NCBI GenBank assembly: GCA_963804595.1
Contig: CAWDQZ010000020.1
Coordinates: 1 to 64,000 of the forward strand
Direction of reading: 5' to 3'
DNA length: 64,000 bases
Source of the DNA: DASUPK01 sp963804595
GTDB taxonomy: Bacteria; Actinomycetota; Thermoleophilia; Solirubrobacterales; 70-9
Both the position numbers and the translations under genes were made by a program. A model generated the notes under the pieces. The model did no database searches. It worked only from the letters and a program-made list of their open reading frames with translations, and was not told the DNA's origin. Of this stretch, positions 1 through 9,086 are shown one piece after another; position 1 is the stretch's first letter; each line of letters opens with the position of its first letter.

Positions 1-609
1 ATCGATTCCGAGTTCCGCGGCGAGGCGCTCGGCCGCGATCCGGCGTGCCCGCTCGAGGCTCATCGCGGGGTCGCGGATCAGGGCCCGAACGCCCAGGCCG
101 TCGAACAGCGCCATCGCCAGATCGGCGACCCGGTCCGGGTCGACCTCGCTGAACTCGCCGCTCTCCACCCCGCGGCGGATGACCCGCGCAACCCACTCCC
201 GATAGCTCTCGTACATCCGACCCGCGACCGGACGCAGCTCCGGCTCGCGCGCCGCGCGCAGCCAGAGCTCGACCCAGAGGACCCACTCGCGCTCACCCTC
301 CCCCGGGGTGGGCAGGCACTCCTCGATCGCGATCGCGAGTCCCTCGGTCGCCGACGCGGCCGCCGCTGGGCCCGCATCGAACCGCTCATCGGCCGCGAGC
401 TCGAAGGACTGGAGCAGCGCCTGAGCGAGCAGCTCCTCGCGGGTGGAGAAGTAGTGGTGGACGAGGGAGGTGCTGGCCCGCGCCCGGTTCGCCACCCGCG
501 CGATCCTCACCTCGTCGATCCCGTCGGAGGCGATCAGCTCCGTCGCGGCTCGGAGGATCCTCTCCCTGGCGTCGGGCGCGTCCGAGCGGGGGGCGCTCGA
601 CTCCTCCAT
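1..609 (-). CDS. TetR/BetI-like transcriptional regulator (C-terminus cut by window edge)
   Basis: An open frame runs from ATG at 609 to the window edge with no stop, giving 203 residues. The N-terminal helix-turn-helix (about residues 17-62) contains ILRAATELIASDG and STSLVHHYFSTREELLAQAL, typical of TetR repressors, especially the BetI-like type. The remaining helical domain would bind ligand. It lies 57 bp downstream of the amine oxidase gene and on the same strand, so it is probably the last gene of the Rieske oxygenase-amine oxidase operon. It is the best candidate to bind the palindromes at 3263-3280 and 6620-6637. The family is clear; the ligand is unknown. Confidence 0.85.
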   Translation of the reverse strand, partial: MEESSAPRSDAPDARERILRAATELIASDGIDEVRIARVANRARASTSLVHHYFSTREELLAQALLQSFELAADERFDAGPAAAASATEGLAIAIEECLPTPGEGEREWVLWVELWLRAAREPELRPVAGRMYESYREWVARVIRRGVESGEFSEVDPDRVADLAMALFDGLGVRALIRDPAMSLERARRIAAERLAAELGID

Positions 610-666
610 GGATTCAGCCTAGGGCGCGGCTCCGACGCCGGGGCGCTAGGCCGCGACGCGCGCGGC

Positions 667-2067
667 TCAGGCGGCCACGGCCGCCAGACAGGTTTCGGCG
701 GCCCGCCTGCCCGAGCGGATCGCACCCTCCATATGAATGTGGCCGACACCGGCGATGTCGCTGCAGGCCCAGTCGATAGGTCCCACGGGCCGGCGCAGGT
801 CGGCGCCGAAGCGGGTGAGGCCGCCCAGGCCGAAGCTGGTTCCGTACGCGCCCTGAGTCCACTCCTGAGCGGACCAGTCGGTCTCGATGTAACCGACCGG
901 CTCGAGCGCTCGCGAGCCGACGTACTTCGCCATCCCTGACAGCACCTCGCGGCGTCGCTCCTCGTCGCCCAGCCGCCCGGCCCGCTCGGCGTTCTCACCG
1001 GCCAGGAAGGTCAGGAGGACGCCGGCGGAGGCGGAGGGCGGCGAGTTGTCGTAGAGCTCGCGCACGAGCTCGTAGGGCGCGAAGCCCTGGCCCGAAAGCC
1101 CTTCCTCCCGCCAGAAGGGAGTCTCGTAGACCGCCAGCACCTTGTTGATCGATCCCTGCGACAGCGACTGCGCCATCCGCATGCGCCAGGCCGGCAAGGC
1201 CGGCCGGAAGCGGATCGAGGTGGTGAGATTCGGCGGCACGGCGACTATCGCCCGGCGACCCTCGGCGATCAGCCCCTCTGCCTCGACCACGACCGAATCG
1301 TCGTCCCAGCGGATCTCACGCACCGGGGCGCTCAGCGACACGCGATCGCCCAACCGCTCGGCGAGCCGCAACGAGATCAACTGCGAGCCGCCGACGACGC
1401 GCTTGGCCAGGCACTGTTCAGGCTCGAACAACTCGTAGGTGCCGCCCGCCCCCGCGATCATCCACAGCCCCTGGAGGAGGGAGAAGGTGTGTGCGGGCTT
1501 CGCCAGGAAGCCCCCGGCGAGCCACGAGCGCATCAGGTCGCGCGCCAGCTCGTCGGAGATCTCCTCCTGCAGCCAAGACTCGAAGGTGATGCGGTCGAGC
1601 CGCTCGGCGTCGGGGTGCTCCCAGGGGGTCTCGGGGTCAATCTCCTTCGCGAGCGAATCGAGCTTGGATTCAGCCGCCTCGAACGCCTTCTCGGAGCTTT
1701 CCCCCAGCGGCGCGTCATGCCCGTCGTAGCGGTGGCTCATTCCCTTCTGATCCACGAAAACGTGCTGCCCGGTGCGGAAGGTGTCAAAGAGCTCGATCTC
1801 CAGATCTGCCAGCAGCTCGTGCATCGCCGACTGGTAGGGCGCCACCCACTGCCCTCCGAGCTCGTTAGCCTCGCCGCCGATCTCGGTGTTCCAGGTGCGG
1901 CCGCCGACGCGATCCCGCGCTTCGAGCACGTGGACCTCGCTGCCCGCGGCGGCCAACTCGGCGGCCGCGGTCAGCCCCGCGATGCCTCCTCCGACAACAA
2001 TGACCTCGGTCTCGATCCTGCGTGCTGCCGGGCCGACCTCGCCGAGACTCTCCGCGATCCCGCTCAC
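667..2067 (-). CDS. Flavin-dependent monoamine oxidase family protein
   Basis: A 466-residue protein of the amine oxidase superfamily (PF01593), probably oxidising an amine to an aldehyde with release of ammonia and H2O2. The N-terminal FAD-binding Rossmann motif VVGGGIAGLTAAAELAAAG is followed by VLEARDRVGGRT. The C-terminal FAD motif VGHIHMEGAIRSGRRAA is also present. Length fits the family. The start overlaps the end of the Rieske oxygenase gene in an ATGA, so the two are translationally coupled. The substrate cannot be read from sequence. Putrescine-oxidase-like or betaine-derived amine oxidation are both possible. Confidence 0.85.
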   Translation of the reverse strand: MSGIAESLGEVGPAARRIETEVIVVGGGIAGLTAAAELAAAGSEVHVLEARDRVGGRTWNTEIGGEANELGGQWVAPYQSAMHELLADLEIELFDTFRTGQHVFVDQKGMSHRYDGHDAPLGESSEKAFEAAESKLDSLAKEIDPETPWEHPDAERLDRITFESWLQEEISDELARDLMRSWLAGGFLAKPAHTFSLLQGLWMIAGAGGTYELFEPEQCLAKRVVGGSQLISLRLAERLGDRVSLSAPVREIRWDDDSVVVEAEGLIAEGRRAIVAVPPNLTTSIRFRPALPAWRMRMAQSLSQGSINKVLAVYETPFWREEGLSGQGFAPYELVRELYDNSPPSASAGVLLTFLAGENAERAGRLGDEERRREVLSGMAKYVGSRALEPVGYIETDWSAQEWTQGAYGTSFGLGGLTRFGADLRRPVGPIDWACSDIAGVGHIHMEGAIRSGRRAAETCLAAVAA

Positions 2068-3242
2068 GCCGAGACCGGCTCGCGATCCCGTAGCGCCTCC
2101 ATGTAGCGCTCGGCGACCATCCGGTCGAAGGCGTGGGTGTCGGTCTCCTCCAGCGAGTAGCGCCCGGCCGTGTAGCCCCTCGAGCCGGCGCCCTTCTGGG
2201 CGAGCTCACAGACGTACCAATCCTGGCGGTTGGTCATGTCCCAGAAGCCGATCGCGTCGGAGGGATCGAAGGCCGGAGCCTCCATCGTCGCCGGCTCGAA
2301 GAAGAACTCACAGACGACGTCGGTGCGGTCGGCCGCGCGCGGATAGAGGGTGTGCAGCATCACGTAGTCGGGATGGAAGGAGACCAGGGCGTTCGGGAAG
2401 AGCGCCACGTAGAGGATCGAGCGGAGCTCCTCCTCCGAGAGCCCCTCGATCGGCGGCCTATCCGTCGCGTGGCCGCCGTCGCTCCCCATCGTGGCCGCAC
2501 CGTCGCCGGTCAGCGTCATCGAGCCGCCGCACCAGGCACCATCGCCCTCGATCTCCTCGCCGCTCATGTAGTTGCTGAGGGCGTTCAGCTCCGGATGTAC
2601 CCCCGGGCAGTGCAGGCACTCGTTGTAGTTCTCGACGATGCCCTTCCAGTTCGCGGCGACGACGTAGTCGACCTTGCCGGCGCTGCGGAGCTCGGCATTC
2701 CGGTAACGCTCGAGGTGCTCGAGCAGATCGCCGATGTGCTCGGCGGGATCCGGCGCGTCGCCGCTCAGGTCGACCAGCAGCAGGCCGCCGATGTTTGAGA
2801 GGCGGACGGGGACCAGGCCATTGCAGGAGGGATCGAAGTTCTCGACGCCGTCCATGTGCGGAGAGGCCCTCAGGGCACCGTCGAGGTCATAGGACCAGGC
2901 GTGATAGGGACACCGCAGGCGCCGCTTGACGCTCCCCTCGCCGTCGGTGACCAGGCGGGCTCCGCGGTGACGGCAGACGTTGTGGAAGGCCCGCGGCCGG
3001 CCGTCCTCGCCGCCGATCACGACGACGCTGTCGCGGCCGATCTCGCGCATCAGGAAGCGGCCGGGCTCGCTCACCTGCGAGACATGCCCGACGCAGATCC
3101 AGCCCGCGCAGAAGATCTGATCGAGCTCCCAGTCCAGCACCGCGGGGTCGGTGAAGGCGGCGGGCGGCAGCATCGTCGCCTGCGCCAGCGGCCGCAGTGT
3201 CTCCGAGACCTGAGCGGAGTCGAGCGGCAGGGCGGGCATCAT
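2064..3242 (-). CDS. Rieske non-heme iron oxygenase alpha subunit, quaternary-amine type
   Basis: A 392-residue ring-hydroxylating-type oxygenase. The Rieske [2Fe-2S] ligands are C90-x-H92 and C111-x2-H114 (CRH and CPYH). The mononuclear iron site is in ENYNECLHCPGVHPEL (His211, His216), with a later Asp in NRQDWYVCE as the likely third ligand. The residue bridging the two metal centres appears to be Glu208 rather than Asp. As recalled for the family, this is seen in enzymes acting on carnitine, glycine betaine or choline (CntA/GbcA/CMO group). It is the first gene of a leftward operon. No reductase component lies beside it, so electrons must come from elsewhere. Confidence 0.88.
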   Translation of the reverse strand: MMPALPLDSAQVSETLRPLAQATMLPPAAFTDPAVLDWELDQIFCAGWICVGHVSQVSEPGRFLMREIGRDSVVVIGGEDGRPRAFHNVCRHRGARLVTDGEGSVKRRLRCPYHAWSYDLDGALRASPHMDGVENFDPSCNGLVPVRLSNIGGLLLVDLSGDAPDPAEHIGDLLEHLERYRNAELRSAGKVDYVVAANWKGIVENYNECLHCPGVHPELNALSNYMSGEEIEGDGAWCGGSMTLTGDGAATMGSDGGHATDRPPIEGLSEEELRSILYVALFPNALVSFHPDYVMLHTLYPRAADRTDVVCEFFFEPATMEAPAFDPSDAIGFWDMTNRQDWYVCELAQKGAGSRGYTAGRYSLEETDTHAFDRMVAERYMEALRDREPVSA

Positions 3243-3262
3243 CGCCCGGCATCGTAGGTCGT

Positions 3263-3280
3263 CTTGACTTTGTAGTCAAG
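3263..3280. promoter_or_regulatory. Palindromic operator between divergent oxygenase and acyl-CoA dehydrogenase genes (site A)
   Basis: CTTGACT-TTGT-AGTCAAG is a perfect 7-bp inverted repeat with a 4-nt spacer in the 58-bp gap between two divergent genes. Its reverse complement matches site B (6620-6637) at 14 of 18 positions (TTGACTACAA then TCAA). The 18-bp length fits a dimeric TetR-type repressor site. A candidate regulator is encoded at the end of the leftward operon. Binding is inferred. Confidence 0.65.
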
Positions 3281-3300
3281 TGCTATTAACGTGCGCTGCA

Positions 3301-4506
3301 ATGCCGGCCACGGCGCCAGTCGGCGATCTCTCGAGCCCGATTCCGGGACTGGATGACCGGGCCCGGGAGATCCAGGCGCGCGCCCGCGCGTTCGTCGAGG
3401 AGATCCTGATGCCGCTCGAGGAGGAGGCCGAGGCGCGGGGTGGCCGGCTCCCCGAGGAGAGCATCGCCAGGGTCAAGGCGGAAGCGATCGAGGCCGGCCT
3501 GGCCGGCGGCCTGCACTCCCCCGACGCCGGCGGGCAGGGCTGGACGCGGACCGAGTGGGTGCTCGTCGAGGAGCAGTACGGGCGCAGCACGAACGCGATC
3601 AACTGGCACGTCCCGAACGCCTACAACGTCTGGGGTCACGCCAGCGAGGCACAGATCGAGCGCTACCTGCGCCCGGCGCTGCGCGGCGAGGCCAAGGACG
3701 CCTACGCCGTCACGGAGCGGGGCGCCGGCTCGGACCCCTCGCGGATCGAGGCCACGGCCGAGAGGAGCGACGGCGGCTTCGTGATCAACGCCGAGAAGTG
3801 GTTCGTCACCTCCGGCGACATCGCGACGGTGCTCGTGGTGATGGCCAACGTCGTCGACGGCGAGGACCGGCTGCCCACGCTCTTCGTCGTCGACAAGGAC
3901 CGTCCCGGCGTCGAGATCATCGACGACCCCGACTTCACGCACAGCTATCCGGATCGTCACCCGACGATCCGGTTCACGAACGTCGAGGTGGGACCAGACG
4001 ACCGCATCGGTGAGATCGGCGCCGGCGACGATCTGCAGCGCTCCTGGTTCAGCGAGGAGCGGCTCGGCATCGCGGCGCGCGGGGTGGGCGCGATGTGGAG
4101 GCTGCTCGAGGAGACCGTCGACTGGGCCACCTCCCGCGAGCAGGGCGGCGAGAGAATCTACGACTACCAGGGCGTCTCCTTCCCCCTGGCCGACTCCGCC
4201 GCGGACGCCGCCGCCGGCCGCCTGCTCGCGCTTCAGGTCGCGGCGATGATCGACGACGGCGCCGATCCCAAGCTCTCCCATCACAAGGCGTCGATGGCCA
4301 AGCTCTTCGTCAGCGAGGCGGCCTGGAGATGTGCCGACCGCTGCGTCCAGGCGTTCGGAGGCCGCGGCTACGTGCGCTCCAATGTCGCCGAGAGGTTTCT
4401 CCGCGAGCTCCGCGTCGATCGGATCTGGGAGGGGACGAGCGAGATCCAGCGCTTGATCATCGCCAGGGGCCTCGAGCGGCGGGGAGTGGAGCGCATCCTC
4501 CACTAG
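3301..4506 (+). CDS. Acyl-CoA dehydrogenase family protein
   Basis: A 401-residue flavoprotein expected to introduce an alpha-beta double bond into an acyl-CoA and pass electrons to ETF. YAVTERGAGSDPSRIEATA is the FAD/substrate signature. FGGRGYVRSNVAERFLREL and RIWEGTSEIQRLIIARGL form the C-terminal signature, where the Glu of EGT is the usual catalytic base. ATG at 3301 was chosen because the earlier GTG at 3280 lies inside the palindromic operator. The stop is followed directly by the ATG of the acyl-CoA synthetase gene, indicating an operon. The natural substrate is unknown. Confidence 0.9.
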   Translation: MPATAPVGDLSSPIPGLDDRAREIQARARAFVEEILMPLEEEAEARGGRLPEESIARVKAEAIEAGLAGGLHSPDAGGQGWTRTEWVLVEEQYGRSTNAINWHVPNAYNVWGHASEAQIERYLRPALRGEAKDAYAVTERGAGSDPSRIEATAERSDGGFVINAEKWFVTSGDIATVLVVMANVVDGEDRLPTLFVVDKDRPGVEIIDDPDFTHSYPDRHPTIRFTNVEVGPDDRIGEIGAGDDLQRSWFSEERLGIAARGVGAMWRLLEETVDWATSREQGGERIYDYQGVSFPLADSAADAAAGRLLALQVAAMIDDGADPKLSHHKASMAKLFVSEAAWRCADRCVQAFGGRGYVRSNVAERFLRELRVDRIWEGTSEIQRLIIARGLERRGVERILH

Positions 4507-6612
4507 ATGCCCGGGGGCGCCCCCCACCGACCCGATCCGGCTCCGCTGCTGGAGCCGCGCTCGGTGGCCGTCGTCGGTGCGACCGACCGGCCGGGCTCGT
4601 ACGGCGACACGGTCCTCCGGAACCTCGAGCGGGCGGGGTTCAAAGGTCCCGTCTGGGGAGTCCACCCGACGAGGACGAGCGTGCACGGCCGAGACTGCGT
4701 GCCGTCCCCGGTGGAGCTGCCAGAGCCGGTGGACGCGGTCGTCTTCGCCATCCCGGCCGCCAAGGTGCCCGGGTCGCTCGCCGAGGCGGCCGAGCGCGGC
4801 TGCCGGGGCGCGATCGTCTTCTCCGCGGGGTTCGGCGAGGCGCCCGGCGGCGGGCCCCTCGAGCGCGAGCTGGCGGACGTCGCGGCCCGGGCCGGGATTC
4901 CGCTCTGCGGGCCGAACGGGAATGGGGTGATCTCGGTTGCGGCGCGGGCGCCGCTCTGGGGCGACTCGGTGCCGCAGCTCCGCCCCGGCCCCATCGCGAT
5001 GATCACGCAGAGCGGGAACCTCGCCGTGAACGCGATCGGCTCCCGCCGCGGCATCGACTTCCACACCCTCGTCTCCGCGGGCAACCAGACCGTGCTCGAC
5101 GCCGCCGACTGGCTCGGTGCCTTGGCCATCCGGGAGGGCGTCCGGTCGATCGCGGTCTTCCTCGAGGAGGACGGCGACGGTGCGCGGCTGTCCGAGGCGC
5201 TGGCGCTCTGCGCGGAGCGCGGCGTCGGCGTGGCGGTGCTGAAGGTGGGCGAGTCACGCGCCGGCGCCGAGGCTGCCGCCGCGCACACCGGTGCGGTCGC
5301 CGGCGACCAGCGGGTCTTCCGCGCGCTGGTGGAGGAGGCCGGAGCGGCCTGGGTGCAGGATCCGCACGAGCTCCTCGAGGCCGCGCGGGTGCTCGCCGAG
5401 CCACGGGCCCGGCCGGTCCGGCGGGGCTCGTCCGGTCTCGCCGTCCTCACCTGCTCCGGCGGGGACTCCGGCATCGCGGCCGACCTGGCGGAGGAGGGGG
5501 GCATCGAGGTGCCGCCGCTGGGCGACGAGACCCGGCGGAAGCTGGCGGAGCTTCTCCCGGAGGCGGCCACCCCGGGTAACCCGCTCGACTACACGTCTCT
5601 GATCTGGGGCGAGAGCGAGCTGCTCGCCTCGATCGTCGAGGCGGTGGGCGACGATCCCGCGATCGACCAGCTGCTCCTGCTCTATGACCACCCGGCCGGC
5701 CTGCGTCCCGAGCACGAGGAGCAGTGGCGGGCGGTCAGGACAGGGCTCGCCGACGGTGCCGAGCGCTGCGCGGCCGCGGCGCTGATCGCCTCGACGCTCC
5801 CGGACCTGCTCGACGATGCCGCCGCGCGGGAGCTCTCCGCCCGCGGAATCCCGGCGGTCGCCGGCCTCGCCTCCGCGCTGGCCTGCGTCCGGGCGCTGCA
5901 GAGCCAGCCGGGCGACCCGGTCCGGCTGCGGGAGATCGCAGGCGCCTCATCCCGAGCTCGCGGAGGATCCAACGGAGCAGACGACGGCTGGCTGGGGGAG
6001 GCGGCCGCGAAGCGCCTACTCCGCGAGGGAGGCGTTCCCGTCCCCGACGGAGTCGAGCTCGACGGCAGCGACGAGGAGGGTTGCATCGCCGCCGCGAGGG
6101 AGCTGGGCTGGCCTGTGGCCCTGAAGCTGTCCGGAACGGGGGTGCGGCACAAGAGCGACTCCGCGGCGCTCGCTCTCGACATCGCCGGCGACGCGGATCT
6201 GCGACGTGCCCGCGAGCGCCTGATCTCCCTCCCGGAGGCGGACGGCGCCAGGCTCCTGATCGAGCGGATGGCCGAGCCGGGCGTCGAGCTGCTGGTCTCG
6301 GCGCGATCCGACGCGGTGGTGCCGGTGGTCACCGTCGGGCTCGGCGGGATCTGGACCGAGGCTCTGGGCGACGCGGCGGTCATCCCGCTGCCGGCGGACC
6401 CCCGGCGCGTCGCGGACGGAATCCGCTCGCTGCGGGGTGCGGATCTGCTCGGCGGTGGCAGGGGCGGGGAGCCCTTCGACGTGGACGCTGCGGCCGAGCT
6501 GGCCGCACGGCTGGGGGATCTGCTGCTCGAGCTCAACCTGCGGTTGATAGAGCTCAACCCGGTGGTGGTGCACCGCCGCGGGTGCGTGGCCGTCGACGCC
6601 CTCGCACGATGA
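4507..6612 (+). CDS. Acetate/acyl-CoA synthetase, ADP-forming (NDP-forming) single-chain type
   Basis: A 701-residue protein with fused alpha and beta parts of the succinyl-CoA-synthetase-like fold. It has an N-terminal CoA-binding domain (SVAVVGATDRPGSYGDTVLRNL) and central CoA-ligase domains with the phospho-histidine region AAAHTGAVAGDQRVF. The C-terminal ATP-grasp domain runs from about residue 495 (LGEAAAKRLLREGGVP, WPVALKLSGTGVRHKSD). It probably interconverts an acyl-CoA and the free acid with ATP synthesis or use. It starts immediately after the acyl-CoA dehydrogenase stop, so both enzymes likely act on the same acyl group. Confidence 0.88.
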   Translation: MPGGAPHRPDPAPLLEPRSVAVVGATDRPGSYGDTVLRNLERAGFKGPVWGVHPTRTSVHGRDCVPSPVELPEPVDAVVFAIPAAKVPGSLAEAAERGCRGAIVFSAGFGEAPGGGPLERELADVAARAGIPLCGPNGNGVISVAARAPLWGDSVPQLRPGPIAMITQSGNLAVNAIGSRRGIDFHTLVSAGNQTVLDAADWLGALAIREGVRSIAVFLEEDGDGARLSEALALCAERGVGVAVLKVGESRAGAEAAAAHTGAVAGDQRVFRALVEEAGAAWVQDPHELLEAARVLAEPRARPVRRGSSGLAVLTCSGGDSGIAADLAEEGGIEVPPLGDETRRKLAELLPEAATPGNPLDYTSLIWGESELLASIVEAVGDDPAIDQLLLLYDHPAGLRPEHEEQWRAVRTGLADGAERCAAAALIASTLPDLLDDAAARELSARGIPAVAGLASALACVRALQSQPGDPVRLREIAGASSRARGGSNGADDGWLGEAAAKRLLREGGVPVPDGVELDGSDEEGCIAAARELGWPVALKLSGTGVRHKSDSAALALDIAGDADLRRARERLISLPEADGARLLIERMAEPGVELLVSARSDAVVPVVTVGLGGIWTEALGDAAVIPLPADPRRVADGIRSLRGADLLGGGRGGEPFDVDAAAELAARLGDLLLELNLRLIELNPVVVHRRGCVAVDALAR

Positions 6613-6619
6613 TTGTGAA

Positions 6620-6650
6620 ATTGACTACAAGATCAATGATCTGCTAGGGT
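6620..6650 (+). promoter_or_regulatory. Second copy of the palindromic operator (site B) with overlapping promoter
   Basis: ATTGACTACAAGATCAAT (6620-6637) is an imperfect palindrome and shares 14 of 18 bases with the reverse complement of site A. The TTGACT at 6621-6626 also reads as a -35 box, with TAGGGT at 6645-6650 as a possible -10 at 18-bp spacing. A bound repressor would block this promoter. It lies just upstream of the FAD oxidoreductase gene, placing that gene in the same predicted regulon. Confidence 0.55.
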
Positions 6651-6656
6651 GCCGCG

Positions 6657-8342
6657 ATCGAGGCGACGACCAGCACCCCCGTTCCCAGCGCACCGGCGAC
6701 CCCCGGGCCTCCGCCAGCGAGCTACGACGCGATCGTCGTGGGCGGGGGGCACAACGGTCTCACCACCGCCGCATATCTCGCCCGCGCCGGACTGAACGTA
6801 GTCGTCCTGGAGCGGCGTCCGATACTCGGCGGCGCGTGCGTGACCGAGGAGGTCTGGCCGGGAGCCCGGGTCTCGCGGGCCTCCTACGTCGTCTCGATGC
6901 TGCAGCCGAAGATCGTCTCCGACCTGCGGCTGCACGACTTCGGCTACCGGGCGGTCCCCCTCGACCCCGCCTACGCGGCGATGACATCCGATGGGCCGAT
7001 CTTCTTCTTCAACGAACCGGAGCAGACCGCCGCCTCCATCGGAGCTCATTCGCGCAAGGACGGCGAGGTGTATGCGGATTTCGAGGACCTGTTCGAGCGA
7101 ACGGCGAATTTCCTGCGGCCGATGCTCCTGCGCGAGCCGCCCGCTCTGGGATCCCGGAATCCGCTCGACGTCGCGGCGCTCCTGCGTGAGGCCGGCCGCG
7201 CTGTCGGGCTCTCCCAGCGCGACGTGCACGACCTGGTCCGGATCTTCACGATGTCAGTGGGGGACCTGCTCGACGACTGGTTCGAGCACGACGCGGTGAA
7301 GGGCTCGATCGCCTCGAGCGGCGTGGTCGGCGTCTGGGCCGGCCCGCGAACGCCCGGGACCGCCTACAACCTCCTCCACCACGCGCTCGGCGAGCTCGAT
7401 GGCATGCCGGGCGTCTGGGGCCAGGTGATCGGCGGGATGGGCGCGATCAGCCAGGCGATCGCCCGCTCGGCCGAGTCCGCGGGTGCGACGATCCGCACCG
7501 ACGCCGAAGTGGCCTCCGTCGACATTCGCGACGGGCGGGCCGTGGGCGTCACCCTCGCGAGCGGCGAGGAGATCCGCGCTCCCATCATCGCTTCCGGCGC
7601 TCATCCGAAGACGACGATCCTGGACCTCGCGGGGGGCGAGAACTTCCCCCCCGAGATCGCGGAGGACATGCGGCGCTACCGAACCCGCGGCGGCTCGGTG
7701 AAGGTGAACATGGTGCTCTCAGAGCCGCCCCGGTACGAGGGCGTGACGGAAGAGCAACACCGGATGCTGCATACGACTGGGGTCAACCTCTCCCCCTCGA
7801 TCGACTACCTGGAGCGGGCCTGGCAGGACTGCCTGATGGGCCGGCCCGCGGCGGAGCCCTACGTCGAGGCCGAGCTGCCATCCGCGATCGACTCGAGCCT
7901 GACCGACGACGGCCGCTGGGTGATGACGATGTTCACGCAGTACGGCCCGCCGGACGAGGAGGCCTGGGAGGGCGACGCCCGCGAGCGCTATGGGGACGCC
8001 TGCGTCGAGCACCTGGCCCGTTACGCGCCCAACGTCCCGGACGCGATCCTCGAGCGCGAGGTGCTCGCCCCGCCGGACCTCGAGCGGATCTTCGGGCTCG
8101 CAGGGCGGGAACATCTTCCAGGGGGAGCAGGGACTGGATCAGATGGCGTTCATGCGCCCGACTCCTGACCTTCGCACTACGCGACACCGGTGCACGGGCT
8201 CTACCTGTGCGGCGCCGGCACGCATCCCGGGGGCGGCGTGATGGCCGCTGCCGGGCACAACGCCGCCCGCCGCATCCTCCGTGACCGGAGGATCGGCGGC
8301 CTGCGGGGACGCCTTCGCCGCAAGAGCGCGGCCACCGGCTAG
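6657..8342 (+). CDS. PYROXD2-like phytoene-desaturase-family FAD oxidoreductase (two compensating frameshifts)
   Basis: The N-terminal FAD motif SYDAIVVGGGHNGLTTAAYL and LERRPILGGACVTEE place this in the PYROXD2/phytoene dehydrogenase-like group. The C-terminal signature GLYLCGAGTHPGGGVMAAAG completes the FAD fold. An extra G near 8103-8105 shifts the frame into GGNIFQGEQGLDQMAFMRP. A missing base near 8175 restores it, and the product ends at TAG 8340-8342. The uncorrected frame stops at 8166. No ATG, GTG or TTG is in frame between the stop at 6645 and the FAD motif. The likely start is the ATC at 6657; the GTG at 6738 would cut the FAD motif. The substrate is unknown. Confidence 0.75.
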
Positions 8343-8357
8343 TTCTAGACTGCGCGC

Positions 8358-9026
8358 ATGGCCAGGAGGCGGGACGCGGCGTTCGCCGCATTGCTCGCGG
8401 CAGCGATTCTTGCCGTCGGGATGCTCTCGGCGCCCCATAGCGGTGCGGCGGGGGAGCCGGCGTTCAACTGCAAGGGGGTGCATCGCGGCAAAGCGCTGAT
8501 CAACCCGAACCCCAAGGGACTGGCGCCGGTGGCGATCGGGGACTCGACGATGATCCTGCCGATTCCCAACCTGAACGCGGTGGGCTACTCGGTCAACGCG
8601 CGAGGCTGCCGCGGCTTCAAGGAGGCGGTCAACATCGCCCGCAAGCTCAAGGCGAAGCACCGCCTGCCCCACCTCGTCCTGATCAACGCGTACGGCAACG
8701 GCGGCGTCAATCTGCGTCTGATCGCGGAGGGGCTCGACGTGCTCGGGAAGAAGCGCGTGCTGGGGTTGATCACCTCGTACAACGCCGACACGGGCGAGCC
8801 GCCCGCGCCCGACACCGACGTCGTCTTCAAGGCGGCACGGCGGTACGCACATCAGATCTTCGTCCTCGACTGGGTCAAGTACAGCCTCTCTCACCACGCC
8901 GCCGAGCCGACTCCGGGCGCCTGGTTCCTGCCGGACCTCTTCCACCCCAACTTCACCGGCGCCGACGCCTTCGCGCAGTTCCTGGCGGGCGCCCTGCCGA
9001 TCGCCCGGAACGGCCGCTTTCCGTAG
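8358..9026 (+). CDS. Secreted SGNH-like protein (paralogue 1)
   Basis: A 222-residue protein with a signal peptide (basic MARRR, hydrophobic run to about residue 30, SGAAG). The mature part has SGNH-hydrolase blocks: AIGDSTM (GDS block), INAYGNGG (Asn block) and PDLFHPNFTG (Asp/His block). Two conserved cysteines (AFNCKG and ARGCRG) recur in the paralogues and may form a disulphide. It may be an esterase or O-acyltransferase-type enzyme acting outside the membrane, which would fit the nearby MBOAT acyltransferase. Activity is inferred only. Close relatives are at 9087-9728 and 13455-14223. Confidence 0.75.
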   Translation: MARRRDAAFAALLAAAILAVGMLSAPHSGAAGEPAFNCKGVHRGKALINPNPKGLAPVAIGDSTMILPIPNLNAVGYSVNARGCRGFKEAVNIARKLKAKHRLPHLVLINAYGNGGVNLRLIAEGLDVLGKKRVLGLITSYNADTGEPPAPDTDVVFKAARRYAHQIFVLDWVKYSLSHHAAEPTPGAWFLPDLFHPNFTGADAFAQFLAGALPIARNGRFP

Positions 9027-9086
9027 GGCTTCGGAGGCGGCTTCGCCATCAGGTCGCGGCCGCAGGCGGCCACCCCTCACAACCGC

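Noticed and set aside
3286..5064. Minus-strand open frame of 592 codons
   Set aside because: It is antisense to the acyl-CoA dehydrogenase and acyl-CoA synthetase genes, whose motifs are clear, and its product is low-complexity Arg/Gly/Asp-rich.
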